The notes under the pieces: model-generated
Seen by the model: only the letters and a program-made list of their open reading frames with translations
Database searches by the model: none
What the model was told of the DNA's origin: nothing
Origin: Paenibacillus borealis
GTDB taxonomy: Bacteria; Bacillota; Bacilli; Paenibacillales; Paenibacillaceae
Length of the DNA: 64,000 bases
NCBI RefSeq assembly: GCF_000758665.1
Contig: NZ_CP009285.1
Location: 5,642,001 to 5,706,000 of the forward strand
Direction: 5' to 3'
Translations under genes and position numbers: made by a program
In this document: in pieces, positions 1 through 9,080 of the stretch
Layout: each line of letters begins with the position of its first letter
Numbering within the stretch: the stretch's first letter is position 1

Positions 1-1
1 A

Positions 2-1705
2 CAAAAAGAACTATATACAAACATTTCATTTACGCTTGAAGAGGCACAGCATTGCGCGTTCATAGGAACAAGCGGAAGCGGCAAAAGCACATTGATCGAT
101 ATCCTGATGGATCCGGAAAGATATTTGTACGATGGCAGGCTAGAGATAGACCCGGGTTGCAGAATCGGGTATGTAAGCCAGTTTTCCCAACCGGACAAAA
201 CTAAAGATACAACTGTTTTTGAATATATAGGGGAAGAATTTATTAAAATACAGAATGAAATAAATTCCATTTTGACTGAGATGGAAACATCATCGGATAT
301 GGATTCGCTGCTGGAAAAGTATCAATTGGCTCTAGACGCCTTCGATGCAATGGACGGGAATGATTACGAAAGCAATATTAATAAGAAGCTGAATTTGGCA
401 AACCTCATGAAGCTAAAGGATGTTAGGGTATCCGACCTGAGCGGCGGGGAATTCAAGCTTATTCAAGTGATGAAGGAAATGCTGAATAGTCCGGACTTAA
501 TGATTATGGACGAGCCCGATGTATTTTTAGATTTTGACAACCTAAATGCGCTTAAGAATCTTATTAATACCCACAAAGGCATGCTGCTGGTGGTTACGCA
601 TAACCGATATCTGCTCAATCATTGCTTCAACAAAATCCTGCACCTTGAAAACATGGAGATCCAGGAGTTTGACGGGCGGTACATTGATTACAATTTCTCG
701 TTGCTGCAAACCAAAATTGAACTGCAGGAGCTCACCATCGCTGAAGAGGAAGAAATTGCGAGAAACGAGAACATCGTCAATAATCTTAGGGCTATCGCCA
801 CTTATAATTCAGAAGCCTCCAGAGGGAAAGCGCTGAAAGCGCGGGTTAAATTTCAGGAAAGACTGGAAGCGCGCAGAATTAAAGCTCCATTCGTAGAGAT
901 TAAGCAGCCTGACATCCGTTTCGGTATCGGTAATGAATTGGAGGACAGCATTGTTATACATGTAAATGATTATAGCGTTGCCTTTGAAGAGCTGCTGTTA
1001 GAGAATGTTAACTTTGAGATCAAATCTACGGATAAAGTAGCTCTGATCGGTCCAAACGGCACCGGGAAAACGACATTACTCCGGGAGATTTTCAACAATA
1101 ATCAGGATTCAATTGAAATACATGCGGATGCCAAAGTGGCTTATTTATCCCAGCTTCAAGGCGAAATTCTGAAGGATTCTAATACAATATTAGAGGAATT
1201 CATCGATGCCGGGATCGCAACCTATGATGAGATTAGATCGCATCTTTCAAGCTACGGCTTTGAAGGGGAAATCCTTGAGCAAAGAATAGAATCCTTATCC
1301 GGCGGCGAAAAAAATATGCTTCAGTTAGCTAAAGTTTCTGCCAGTAAAGCGAACGTACTGCTGCTTGATGAACCGACAAGCCATTTGGACACCTATACAC
1401 AAATCGCACTGGAAAAAGCCATTCAAGACTATAAAGGTGCGATTCTCATGATTTCGCATGATTTCTATTCGGTGGTAAACGGGATGGACTATGTTCTGAT
1501 CATTGATGGCAAGACGATTAGAAAGATGACGGTCAAGAAATTCAAAAAGATGATTTATGCCCGGCATTTCGATAAAGACTATCTGGAACTGGAACAAAAT
1601 AAAAAAGCTGTTGAAACGAAAATCGAATTAGCTTTAAAAGCTACGGATTTCGAACTTGCACAAGGTTTGATGGATGAGCTGGAGGAGCTGATTAAGCAGC
1701 TGTAA
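2..1705 (+). CDS. ABC-F family ATPase (5' end cut by window)
   Basis: A soluble tandem-ATPase protein of the ABC-F family, whose members act on the ribosome (translation factors or antibiotic-resistance ribosome protectors). The frame is open from base 2, so the TTG at 92 is not the start: the first Walker A motif GTSGSGKST (nt 65-91) lies before it. Seen in order are signature LSGGE (nt 437-451), a Walker B that reads MDEPDVFLD instead of the usual DEPTNHLD, a charged helical linker (about nt 690-900), second Walker A GPNGTGKTT (from nt 1049), second LSGGE and a canonical LLLDEPTSHLD. A lysine/glutamate-rich tail of about 60 residues follows. No membrane segment is present, which is typical of ABC-F. 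Which subfamily, and whether it protects against a drug, cannot be told from sequence alone. Confidence 0.9.
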   Translation, partial: QKELYTNISFTLEEAQHCAFIGTSGSGKSTLIDILMDPERYLYDGRLEIDPGCRIGYVSQFSQPDKTKDTTVFEYIGEEFIKIQNEINSILTEMETSSDMDSLLEKYQLALDAFDAMDGNDYESNINKKLNLANLMKLKDVRVSDLSGGEFKLIQVMKEMLNSPDLMIMDEPDVFLDFDNLNALKNLINTHKGMLLVVTHNRYLLNHCFNKILHLENMEIQEFDGRYIDYNFSLLQTKIELQELTIAEEEEIARNENIVNNLRAIATYNSEASRGKALKARVKFQERLEARRIKAPFVEIKQPDIRFGIGNELEDSIVIHVNDYSVAFEELLLENVNFEIKSTDKVALIGPNGTGKTTLLREIFNNNQDSIEIHADAKVAYLSQLQGEILKDSNTILEEFIDAGIATYDEIRSHLSSYGFEGEILEQRIESLSGGEKNMLQLAKVSASKANVLLLDEPTSHLDTYTQIALEKAIQDYKGAILMISHDFYSVVNGMDYVLIIDGKTIRKMTVKKFKKMIYARHFDKDYLELEQNKKAVETKIELALKATDFELAQGLMDELEELIKQL

Positions 1706-1722
1706 ACGGCCCTTGAAACCGA

Positions 1723-1775
1723 AACAGCGACTGCCACGGACAAGAAACGTCCTGGACGGTCGCTGTTTTATTTTA
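1723..1775 (+). terminator. Intrinsic terminator after ABC-F gene
   Basis: The arms ACAGCGAC and GTCGCTGT, with additional inner pairing (ACGGAC/GTCCTGG), are followed by TTTTATTTT. It sits 18 bases after the ABC-F stop codon. Confidence 0.75.
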
Positions 1776-1789
1776 ACTAAAGTATTCCG

Positions 1790-2170
1790 TTAGGGTAATA
1801 TTCTTCGGAGAAATTTAATCCACTTCGGCTCATATGCTTCGCTAATTGGAATCCCTGTATAACAACTATGATACGGGTCCATTTCCCATAGCTTTAAAAG
1901 CCCCTCGGGAACTTCATACTTAATTATGGGAGAGCTACGGTCTGCCCTGCTATAATACTTATTGCATGCTACACAGTACATAATCTGTGATTCATCGGAT
2001 GAATATGCATAAATATTAAGCTCTGTCTTACAGGCTTCGCATCGGCGTATCCGCTTGCGGTTTAGCCAATCAATGAATAGCTTCAGATGATCATCTCCCC
2101 GTAAAACAAGGATTATCCACCGCATATTTGTATCCCGTCGCGAAGCATAGCTTCTATGACACACCAACAC
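1790..2170 (-). CDS. Small zinc-ribbon hypothetical protein
   Basis: Family not recognised. The protein (up to 126 aa) carries two CxxC pairs, CEAC and CVAC, about 24 residues apart, which is the pattern of a four-cysteine zinc ribbon. The C-terminal half is rich in Trp, Tyr and Pro. There is no signal peptide or clear membrane segment. Its 5' end overlaps the 3' end of the upstream kinase-like gene by 17 bp, which suggests co-transcription and translational coupling. The start is uncertain: the GTG at 2170 lies behind AGAGAA, while an internal ATG at 2125 would give about 111 aa with both CxxC pairs kept. Confidence 0.55.
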   Translation of the reverse strand: MLVCHRSYASRRDTNMRWIILVLRGDDHLKLFIDWLNRKRIRRCEACKTELNIYAYSSDESQIMYCVACNKYYSRADRSSPIIKYEVPEGLLKLWEMDPYHSCYTGIPISEAYEPKWIKFLRRILP

Positions 2171-2762
2171 TTCTCTTATCCAACTTTTTAAAAGCAGAGT
2201 ATTCGCGATTCAATCTAATAAAATCTAAGATCAAATTGGCGCATTCGTCTGGTCTCAAAATTTCAGTATTTAGTTCAAGGTCATACTCATTAAAGCAATA
2301 AACTTGATCGTACTGTGAGATTGCTAATCCGCTCTCTCTATCTTCCCTTAGTTTTTCTCTCCTGATAAGTTCCTCTTTCGAGCAAGTTACTCCGACAAAT
2401 AGTACAGGATGATCGATTAATAAACTTAGACATGTATTAAACCGCTCGTCATTATCATTTACTGTATCTACAACTACGTTCATCCCCTTTGCCGACATGA
2501 ATTTAATTGTTGAATAGAATAAAGTAATCAATGGATCAATAATGATTTGGGCCGGAACTTGCACATCTTCTCCTTCGGCTGATTCAATACTTGTGTTAAT
2601 AAAATCAATGTAGTCATGAAACAGCCCATTGAAAAAATTATCAATTGATAAATGATGGAATGAGACTTCATACTGATTTAATAATTCTGTCGATATGGAA
2701 GTCTTTCCGGAACTTGAAGTTCCATTTAGAAAAACTATGATCCCTTGCTTCAAAGTAATCAT
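2154..2762 (-). CDS. Chloramphenicol phosphotransferase-like P-loop kinase
   Basis: A 202-aa P-loop protein of the CPT-like (AAA_33/kinase) group. The N-terminus holds a short beta strand and the Walker A motif NGTSSSGKTS (about residues 13-22), as in chloramphenicol 3-O-phosphotransferase. Later comes an arginine-rich lid-like segment (RREKLREDRESGLA) and a C-terminal YDLELNTEILRPDECA segment, matching the family pattern 'YD...vDts.lspeecA'. Length is close to the family norm of about 180-200. Many members have unknown small-molecule substrates, so resistance to chloramphenicol is not implied. It forms a probable two-gene operon with the downstream zinc-ribbon gene. Confidence 0.7.
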   Translation of the reverse strand: MITLKQGIIVFLNGTSSSGKTSISTELLNQYEVSFHHLSIDNFFNGLFHDYIDFINTSIESAEGEDVQVPAQIIIDPLITLFYSTIKFMSAKGMNVVVDTVNDNDERFNTCLSLLIDHPVLFVGVTCSKEELIRREKLREDRESGLAISQYDQVYCFNEYDLELNTEILRPDECANLILDFIRLNREYSAFKKLDKRSVGVS

Positions 2763-2985
2763 CCCTTCAAAAAATAATCATTGAGGATCTTACAGATAAC
2801 GTCTTTTTTGCGAACATAGTAAAATTTGTATATCTAACATATTCGTGTAGTGTGTGAACAATCCTGCTCGTTAGCTTAATGAAAGTACCCGCCAGTCTAT
2901 ATACTTTATTTTCTTTGGCATCAGGGGGGTGCCTCAGTTCGAGTTACCTTCACGGAAGCACATTGTATTCGATTTTTCGCATACC

Positions 2986-3017
2986 TAAAAAAAGATCCCC
3001 ATAATCCGGGATCCTTC
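2986..3017 (-). terminator. Intrinsic terminator of the mannosidase operon
   Basis: On the minus strand GATCCC and GGGATC form a stem directly followed by a run of seven T. It lies about 35 bases past the GH38 stop codon. Confidence 0.75.
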
Positions 3018-3048
3018 GGTCTGCCAAATTCTGAATGGGCAGGTTAGC

Positions 3049-6000
3049 TCAGGCAAAGACAATATGCACCGTATGAATCTCATATGGTTTGAAATCAAGG
3101 CGGATGGCCGGTCCGTCCACCGCCCCGGTCTCCAGCGGGCGCTCCATCAGATCGCGCAGCTGCCAGGAGACGGCGGAGTAATCACTGCCGATATTCACCG
3201 TGCTGCGTGTTCCGGTATACTCATGCAGTCTGACGATGCATCCGCTGCCGTCCTCGGCCAGCTTGACGGCATCGACGGCAATGTTCGGGGCATCGCAGGT
3301 AATCAGCGACTTACCGTTACCGGCTGCATAGCCTCCTTCGACGGCGAGCAGCGGATTGTTCAGCGCCCACGCTTCCTGCACGGTGCCTGCCGCAGCCCAA
3401 TCCCCCTTATGCGGAAGCAAGGCATACGTAAAGCGGTGCTCGCCCTGGTCAGCCAGCCGGTCCGGGCTGGTTGCCGATTTGATCAGTGACAGCCTCATCG
3501 TATGATCCTTGATGTCGTAGCCGTATTTGCAGTCATTCAGCAGGCTGACGCCATAGCCTCGCTCCGACAGGTCAGCCCACTGGTGTCCGACGCTCTCGAA
3601 CCGGGCATAATCCCAGCTTGTATTCCAATGGGTCGGCCGCTTCACGTTGCCAAACTGGATATCATAGGTAGCTTCTGTAGCCCGCACGGCAACAGGGAAT
3701 GCCGCCTTCAGCAGCTGATGCTGCTCATGCCAGTCGGCCAGGGTCTCGAAGTCAATCCGCGCGCTTCCGGCATATACCTTAACCTTCTGGATAATGGAGG
3801 AGTCCATATACTTCCACTTGAACTCAAGCACCGCCTGCAGAGGACCGCTTTCGGTCAGCCGGACAGATTGCAGATCAGTAATTTCCCGCATTTTCTCCTG
3901 GTAGAACAGATCGATATCCCAGGCATCATACATCTTCGGCTTATCCTCGAATACCTGCAGCAGATTGCCGCATTCGCCCGGTGCCAGCACCTCGCGCGCT
4001 TCTTTGCGGTCATAGATCCGGCTCAGTTGTCCGGCAGCATTCCACTCCAGAATGTAATAAGGGGTTGTCAGCGTTGAATCCTTCCAGGTAAAAGGAACGG
4101 TTGGTTCAGGCTTCTCTCCGGAAGCGTCAGGTTGTGCAGCGCGGATCACTGCACTGCCCATCGCCGGAACAGCTTCTACCTCCACCAGCCACTGACTTCC
4201 GGAGCGCTGGGCAGTCAGTGGCTTGCCTGCCGCATCTCTCCAGACGGCATTCTCTGCCCCGTGAGGTACGGCTGCCAGACGGGTACCCTCAAAGAGAGAA
4301 CTGTTAAACAGCGTGTACTCCTTGTGTGACACGGTATCCGCCGGGTTATTTTCACCATCTGCCGCAGCAGGGCTATTAAGGTTGACGAGTCCATCAGCCG
4401 CTGCATCAAGGGCAGCCCGGCCCAGCTGCTCTGCTTCCGCATATTCCAGCCGTGAATCCTGATAGACCTCATGGATAGAGGAGCCGGGGATAATATCGTG
4501 GAACTGGTTACGCAGAATAATCTGCCAGCCTTCCAGCAGCGATTCTGCAGGATATTGTGAGAATCCGCCTGTCTCCGCTGCAAGGAGCATCTGCAGCCAT
4601 TCCGCTTCGCGGTACAGCAGCTCAAGCTTCCGGTTCATTCTTTTATTATAAGCCTGGCTCGTGTAAGTCCCGCGGTGAAACTCCAGATACAGCTCCCCGT
4701 CCCAGGTATGCACATATTGATCGGTGCCTTCTATCGTTTCATGCAGCCGCTCGAAATAGTCATCCGCCCGGCCCGGCTTCACTTGCGGCAGACCCGGCAT
4801 GGTATCCAGCCGCCGGCGCATCTCCAGCATCTCGCGGTTTACACCGCCGCCGCCATCGCCATAGCCGTAGGAGAGCAGCAGCTCACGGTTCAGGTTTTTG
4901 TCGCGGTACTGGTCCCAAATCCCCTGCACAGAGAAAGGCTCAATAAGTCCGTTATACGTATAATACCAGGCACTGGAATCAGGAGCCTCCGGTGTGGTAA
5001 TGAAATGGGTCAGCACCTCGCTGCCGTCAATCCCCCTCCACTGGAACGTATCATGCGGCATGCGGTTATACTGGCTCCAGCTGATCTTCGTCGTCATGAA
5101 GGTGTCAATGCCCGACTTACGCAGAATCTGCGGCAGCGCCCAGCTGTAGCCGAACACGTCCGGCAGCCATAGATACTTGCAGTCAACGCCAAATTCCTCG
5201 CGGAAAAATTTCGTCCCGTACAGAATCTGGCGCACCAGCGACTCACCGCTGGTCAGATTGCAGTCCGCTTCCAGCCACATCGCACCTCCGGCTTCCCAGC
5301 GTCCTTCTTCCACCCGCTGCTTGATTTCGCTATAAATCTCCGGATAATCCTGCTTGATATAGGCATAGAGCTGCGGCTGGGTCTGCAGGAAGATGTACTC
5401 CGGGAATTGCTTCATCAGCCGGAGCACCGTAGAGAAGGAGCGGGCCGCTTTCTCACGGGTATGGGTAAGGCGCCATAACCAGGCTACATCAATATGGGTA
5501 TGGCCGAGCGCGGTTACGGTAACCGGATGCTGCTGCTCCAGCAGGGCCAGGGCTTCGAGCAGGCCCTTCTCGGCCTCCTGGACTGAAGTATAGAAATCTG
5601 CGCTGCCGGGTCTTGACCAGTCCAGCATATTAAACGAGCGGTTCAATGCCATCAGCAGCTCATGCTTCTCGATCTGGCTGTCGGCAAGCTGCTTATAGGT
5701 AGCCAGTGCCGCCCGGCCTGTATAATACAGATTGTCGGCCGGTTCATCCAGATAAGCCAGCTCTGCCCGTTTGATCCGGTGCTCCTGAGGAATCAGCTGG
5801 CCGTCTCCGTTCAGGCCTGACCATAAGCGGAAGGTGAAATTCAGCTCCCTGCCGGCGGCATCCTCCTCAAGAAACACCTCCTGATGATTGGAATCCACAC
5901 CCTGATACGGCTTGCCGTCCAGAAACAGCAGGGATTCGAAGCCGCTGTTGTTCCCACCGCCTGTCCGGCCGAAATCGAATATACCTACAATACGCTTCCC

Positions 6001-6240
6001 CCGCCAAGCTGCGGGTACGGTTATTTTGCGGTGCAGCCACAAATATACGTCACTGCCGGTCCAGTAATCCCCTATACGAAGCTTCTTGTCTCCTTCCGGG
6101 GCGGACGGATAGACACCATTGTCTCCGTCCTGATCATCAGTAACCGCCCATTCATCAAGCGTAATAACCTCACGGTACCGGTAACCCTCCAGCTCCTTCA
6201 ACCGCAGTGCAAGCTTCTCTTCAGTCCAGAACATTCCCAT
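3049..6240 (-). CDS. GH38 alpha-mannosidase
   Basis: A cytosolic alpha-mannosidase (1063 aa) that releases mannose from alpha-mannosides. The GH38 metal-site motif HTHIDVAWLWR is near residue 245, and WLPDVFGYSW, carrying the catalytic nucleophile Asp, is near residue 360. An N-terminal beta domain precedes the catalytic barrel, and the mid and C-terminal beta domains of the family follow; overall length is normal for bacterial GH38. There is no signal peptide. The ATG at 6240 is chosen because AAAGGAGGAG lies 7-8 bases upstream; the open frame extends to 6267, but that part contains the operator. It is the last gene behind lplB-lplC-SBP-kinase-regulator-LacI. The palindrome 6261-6274 just before its ribosome site suggests direct repression by the adjacent LacI protein. 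Confidence 0.93.
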   Translation of the reverse strand: MGMFWTEEKLALRLKELEGYRYREVITLDEWAVTDDQDGDNGVYPSAPEGDKKLRIGDYWTGSDVYLWLHRKITVPAAWRGKRIVGIFDFGRTGGGNNSGFESLLFLDGKPYQGVDSNHQEVFLEEDAAGRELNFTFRLWSGLNGDGQLIPQEHRIKRAELAYLDEPADNLYYTGRAALATYKQLADSQIEKHELLMALNRSFNMLDWSRPGSADFYTSVQEAEKGLLEALALLEQQHPVTVTALGHTHIDVAWLWRLTHTREKAARSFSTVLRLMKQFPEYIFLQTQPQLYAYIKQDYPEIYSEIKQRVEEGRWEAGGAMWLEADCNLTSGESLVRQILYGTKFFREEFGVDCKYLWLPDVFGYSWALPQILRKSGIDTFMTTKISWSQYNRMPHDTFQWRGIDGSEVLTHFITTPEAPDSSAWYYTYNGLIEPFSVQGIWDQYRDKNLNRELLLSYGYGDGGGGVNREMLEMRRRLDTMPGLPQVKPGRADDYFERLHETIEGTDQYVHTWDGELYLEFHRGTYTSQAYNKRMNRKLELLYREAEWLQMLLAAETGGFSQYPAESLLEGWQIILRNQFHDIIPGSSIHEVYQDSRLEYAEAEQLGRAALDAAADGLVNLNSPAAADGENNPADTVSHKEYTLFNSSLFEGTRLAAVPHGAENAVWRDAAGKPLTAQRSGSQWLVEVEAVPAMGSAVIRAAQPDASGEKPEPTVPFTWKDSTLTTPYYILEWNAAGQLSRIYDRKEAREVLAPGECGNLLQVFEDKPKMYDAWDIDLFYQEKMREITDLQSVRLTESGPLQAVLEFKWKYMDSSIIQKVKVYAGSARIDFETLADWHEQHQLLKAAFPVAVRATEATYDIQFGNVKRPTHWNTSWDYARFESVGHQWADLSERGYGVSLLNDCKYGYDIKDHTMRLSLIKSATSPDRLADQGEHRFTYALLPHKGDWAAAGTVQEAWALNNPLLAVEGGYAAGNGKSLITCDAPNIAVDAVKLAEDGSGCIVRLHEYTGTRSTVNIGSDYSAVSWQLRDLMERPLETGAVDGPAIRLDFKPYEIHTVHIVFA

Positions 6241-6260
6241 TCCGATTCTCCTCCTTTTAT

Positions 6261-6274
6261 ATAACACGTGTTAT
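6261..6274. promoter_or_regulatory. LacI-type operator before the mannosidase
   Basis: Perfect palindrome ATAACACGTGTTAT with a central CG step, as is usual for LacI-family sites. It sits about 20 bases before the GH38 start codon. An identical copy at 7442-7455 precedes the lacI gene. Confidence 0.8.
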
Positions 6275-6383
6275 CAAGCAGACAGAGAGGATGGTCCATC
6301 CGCTTAAGGATGGTCCCTTCTCCCTTACAACACAACCCACAATTTCACTAGCCAAGCCTTGCTAGACTTCCCGTCACAGCAGT

Positions 6384-7421
6384 CTAGGCGCTTTCTCCTG
6401 GACGCAATACGGCGGGCAGCCAAATCTTCTCTGCCTGTCCTGCTCCCATCCCGCCGTTCATCTGCGTATGTAAGCAGCGCACAGCTTCCTCCCCCATACT
6501 TACATAGGGAATCTCTACGCAGCTTAGAGACGGCAGGCTGAGACGGTGGCCCTGAATCGTATCATCTGCCGCCATGATCCTTACGTCTTCACCAATGCGC
6601 AGGCCAAGCTTGTGGGCCGCCCGGTACAGGTCGGGAATCGCGCTTGACCAGTTGACCAGCAGCGGCGCATGCTGCGGACCGCTATCCGCCAGCCTCTGCA
6701 GGCACTCTGTCCATGCGCCATGGTGCTCCTCCAACCGGATCACGACTGGCTCCATCCCGTGTGCGCTGCACCAGCCTGTATAGGCGTCACGGCGGTTCCG
6801 CTCCGCCCAGTTATCCGCGCTATGCTCGTGGTACACCTCGGCATAGACCGGCCCCGGCTGCTGCGGCGTACCCTCCCGCAGCAAATAATTCAGCGCGGTC
6901 TCCACACTGCCCGAATAATCGGCCAGTACAGAATATACGCCTGACACCTCCGCGTACCCTTCTACAGAAACATAGGGAATTCCGGCATCTCCTATGCGGG
7001 AAGCCCACTCCTGATCCCCGTAGCTGGTGTGGTCAAGCGTCACTATCCCGTCAATTTTCCGCTGGTGATATAACTCCAGCAGCTCGGCCCTGCCGTTGGC
7101 ATTCCCCTTATGGCGCGGAGAGCAGAGCAGAATATGATATCCGCTGAGCTCACACTCCCGCTGCATGCCTTCCAGCAGCCGGGTGAACAGCGGATGGCGC
7201 GTATCTCCATAAGCGGCAAGCGTCATGCTTCTTCCCGTCTTCATGCTGCGCGCACCGGCGTCCACATGATAATTCAGCTCGCGGATAGCTTCCAGCACGG
7301 CTTCACGCGTCTCCGCTCCAACCCCTATGCCCGGAGTATCGTTAAGCACCGCAGATACCACACTGCGGGACACGCCCGCCCGCTTGGCTACGTCAAAGCT
7401 GGTTACTCTTTTTTTGCCCAT
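6384..7421 (-). CDS. LacI-family transcriptional repressor
   Basis: A full-length (345 aa) LacI/GalR-type regulator. The N-terminal helix-turn-helix reads TSFDVAKRAGVSRSVVSAVL (about residues 7-26), followed by the hinge helix region (TREAVLEAIRELNYHVD) and a periplasmic-binding-like sugar-sensing domain that runs to the C-terminus (VSMGEEAVRCL). The start ATG has GAGGTG 7 bases upstream. It lies between the response regulator and the GH38 gene on the same strand. Identical palindromes before it and before GH38 indicate autoregulation plus control of the mannosidase. The likely inducer is a mannose-containing sugar, inferred only from the neighbour. Confidence 0.93.
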   Translation of the reverse strand: MGKKRVTSFDVAKRAGVSRSVVSAVLNDTPGIGVGAETREAVLEAIRELNYHVDAGARSMKTGRSMTLAAYGDTRHPLFTRLLEGMQRECELSGYHILLCSPRHKGNANGRAELLELYHQRKIDGIVTLDHTSYGDQEWASRIGDAGIPYVSVEGYAEVSGVYSVLADYSGSVETALNYLLREGTPQQPGPVYAEVYHEHSADNWAERNRRDAYTGWCSAHGMEPVVIRLEEHHGAWTECLQRLADSGPQHAPLLVNWSSAIPDLYRAAHKLGLRIGEDVRIMAADDTIQGHRLSLPSLSCVEIPYVSMGEEAVRCLHTQMNGGMGAGQAEKIWLPAVLRPGESA

Positions 7422-7441
7422 ATCAGCACCTCACCGAGAGT

Positions 7442-7455
7442 ATAACACGTGTTAT
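7442..7455. promoter_or_regulatory. LacI-type operator before the lacI gene
   Basis: Perfect palindrome ATAACACGTGTTAT, identical to the site at 6261-6274; the shared stretch is 15 bases if the flanking T is counted. It lies about 20 bases upstream of the lacI start. Confidence 0.8.
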
Positions 7456-7529
7456 AAAATATTGTACAGCGCTTTCTTTATTTTTGTATCCGAAAAAACA
7501 GGGCCCTTTTGCAATACGCATGGCCCCTG

Positions 7530-9080
7530 CTAAGTGCGATCGGAATCTAGACTGGCCTCCCCGAAGGCGGGTGTACCGTCTCCGCCCCCCCTTTCATCCC
7601 TGCGGTAGGCCCCGGGGGTTTGTCCGGACCATTTCTTGAACGTTTTGATAAAATAATTGTCGTTCGGGAATCCGACGCTGCGGCCGATTTCATTAACGGT
7701 TAAGTCTGTTTCGCGGAGTAAGCGCCGGGCTTTCTTCACGCGCACATGCTGCAGGTAGCTGATGAGAGTCTCCCCTGTCTTCAGGCGGAAAAGACCGCTG
7801 AGATAATGCTCCTCCATGGCAACATAACGGGCGACCGCACGCAGTGTGATATTCTCGGCAAAACGGCTATGGATGTATTCCAGTACGCGGTTGATTTCGG
7901 GATGATTGGTTGTTACCCCCTCCGCTGCGGCCATGCGTAACTGCATTTCTTCCGCCACAGCCAAAAAGCAATCGAGCAATTCCTGGTGGGTTACCGCTTC
8001 GCGCAGACGCTGAGCAGATCCGGACGGAGGCTGATTGCCGATTTCGGCAAAGGTCCGCACCAGGCGTTCCGCCTTCTCTATCACCAGGGAGAAAGGAAGC
8101 CGGCTTGACCGCAACGTTTCCCACATCGCGCAAGCTGTATGCCGCATATCCGCGCTCCGCCGCTGGGCAAAGGCCAGAACAATCTCCTTCTCCATGACCC
8201 ATACAGGCGGAAGCTTGGGCTCTCCGGCCGCATCCGGCCCGGTGGAGGCTGTAGGCGCAGGCTCTGCGCCGCTGCCATCTGCCTGAGCTTTGCCCTTAAT
8301 TCCGTACCAGAGGTCGTTTAGCTGCCGGTAGAGCCGGGTCCACTCCGCATGGATGAGACCTGGCGGAACCGGACCGCAGGCCACAGCCTGAAGGGGCAGG
8401 CCCGCTGCAAGCTTGCCGGGCAGCCTAAGGCTGCCTTCAGACCAGAAGAAGCAGGTCGTACAGCCGTCTGCCGTAAAAGAACCGGTCCACACCTCCTCCG
8501 TCCAGGTGTCTGGCGGGCAGGCTTCCAGGACGGCTGCCAGCAGCGGCCGGGCGGTCCCGATGCAGGAGACCATGAGCAGCCGCCGGTAGGATGCCGGAGG
8601 CGCTGGCGGCGCTGTCTCCTGTCCCGCCTTCACCGCCTCCCAGACGAGGGGATAATAGCGGTCGAATTCCTGCCCGAGCAGTGCATGCCGCTGCCTGCGC
8701 GAGGCAGACAAATCTTCGCCGATCTTAAGCAGCATCTCCTGCAGCTCCGGGATGCTCAGCGACAGCTTGAGCACATACCCGCTGGCTCCCAGCTCCAGCG
8801 CTTTGCGGGCATATTCGAACTCGCCCATGCAGGTCAGCATGACAAACCGGCTGTCCAGCCCGGCATGGCGCGTCTGCCGCAGCAATTCCAGTCCGTCCAT
8901 GCGGGGCATAAGAATGTCGGCAATGACAAGATCGGGTCTCAGCTGATGCATCAGCTGCAAAGCCTCCTCTCCGTCGGAAGCCTCACCTGCCACACTGAAG
9001 CCATAAGCTTCCCAGTCCACCAGTTTAAGCAGCTTGCGCCGGACAAACTGTTCGTCTTCAACCAGAAGAATTTTCCACAT
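7530..9080 (-). CDS. YesN-type response regulator, AraC-family output
   Basis: A cytosolic response regulator (about 516 aa) paired with the kinase just upstream. The receiver domain covers residues 1-120, with the acidic cluster VEDEQ and phospho-acceptor Asp near residue 54 in VIADILMPRMDG, and Lys in YVLKLS. A long Pro/Ala-rich middle segment follows, then a C-terminal AraC double helix-turn-helix (VNEIGRSVGFPNDNYFIKTF). The ATG at 9080 has GGAGG 8 bases upstream and overlaps the kinase 3' end by 23 bp; the frame is open further upstream but without a better ribosome site. It probably activates the lplB-lplC-SBP genes in response to an extracellular carbohydrate. Confidence 0.93.
   Translation of the reverse strand: MWKILLVEDEQFVRRKLLKLVDWEAYGFSVAGEASDGEEALQLMHQLRPDLVIADILMPRMDGLELLRQTRHAGLDSRFVMLTCMGEFEYARKALELGASGYVLKLSLSIPELQEMLLKIGEDLSASRRQRHALLGQEFDRYYPLVWEAVKAGQETAPPAPPASYRRLLMVSCIGTARPLLAAVLEACPPDTWTEEVWTGSFTADGCTTCFFWSEGSLRLPGKLAAGLPLQAVACGPVPPGLIHAEWTRLYRQLNDLWYGIKGKAQADGSGAEPAPTASTGPDAAGEPKLPPVWVMEKEIVLAFAQRRSADMRHTACAMWETLRSSRLPFSLVIEKAERLVRTFAEIGNQPPSGSAQRLREAVTHQELLDCFLAVAEEMQLRMAAAEGVTTNHPEINRVLEYIHSRFAENITLRAVARYVAMEEHYLSGLFRLKTGETLISYLQHVRVKKARRLLRETDLTVNEIGRSVGFPNDNYFIKTFKKWSGQTPGAYRRDERGGGDGTPAFGEASLDSDRT

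Noticed and set aside
92..94. TTG as start of the ABC-F gene
   Set aside because: The frame is open upstream to base 2 and the Walker A motif precedes it; the gene is truncated by the window.
6267..6267. Longer start of the GH38 gene
   Set aside because: The extra nine codons contain the LacI operator and ribosome site; the ATG at 6240 has ideal spacing.
7462..7477. cre site before the first lacI gene (AGAAAGCGCTGTAC on the minus strand)
   Set aside because: Three mismatches to the consensus, including the terminal CA; too weak beside the perfect site at 14356.
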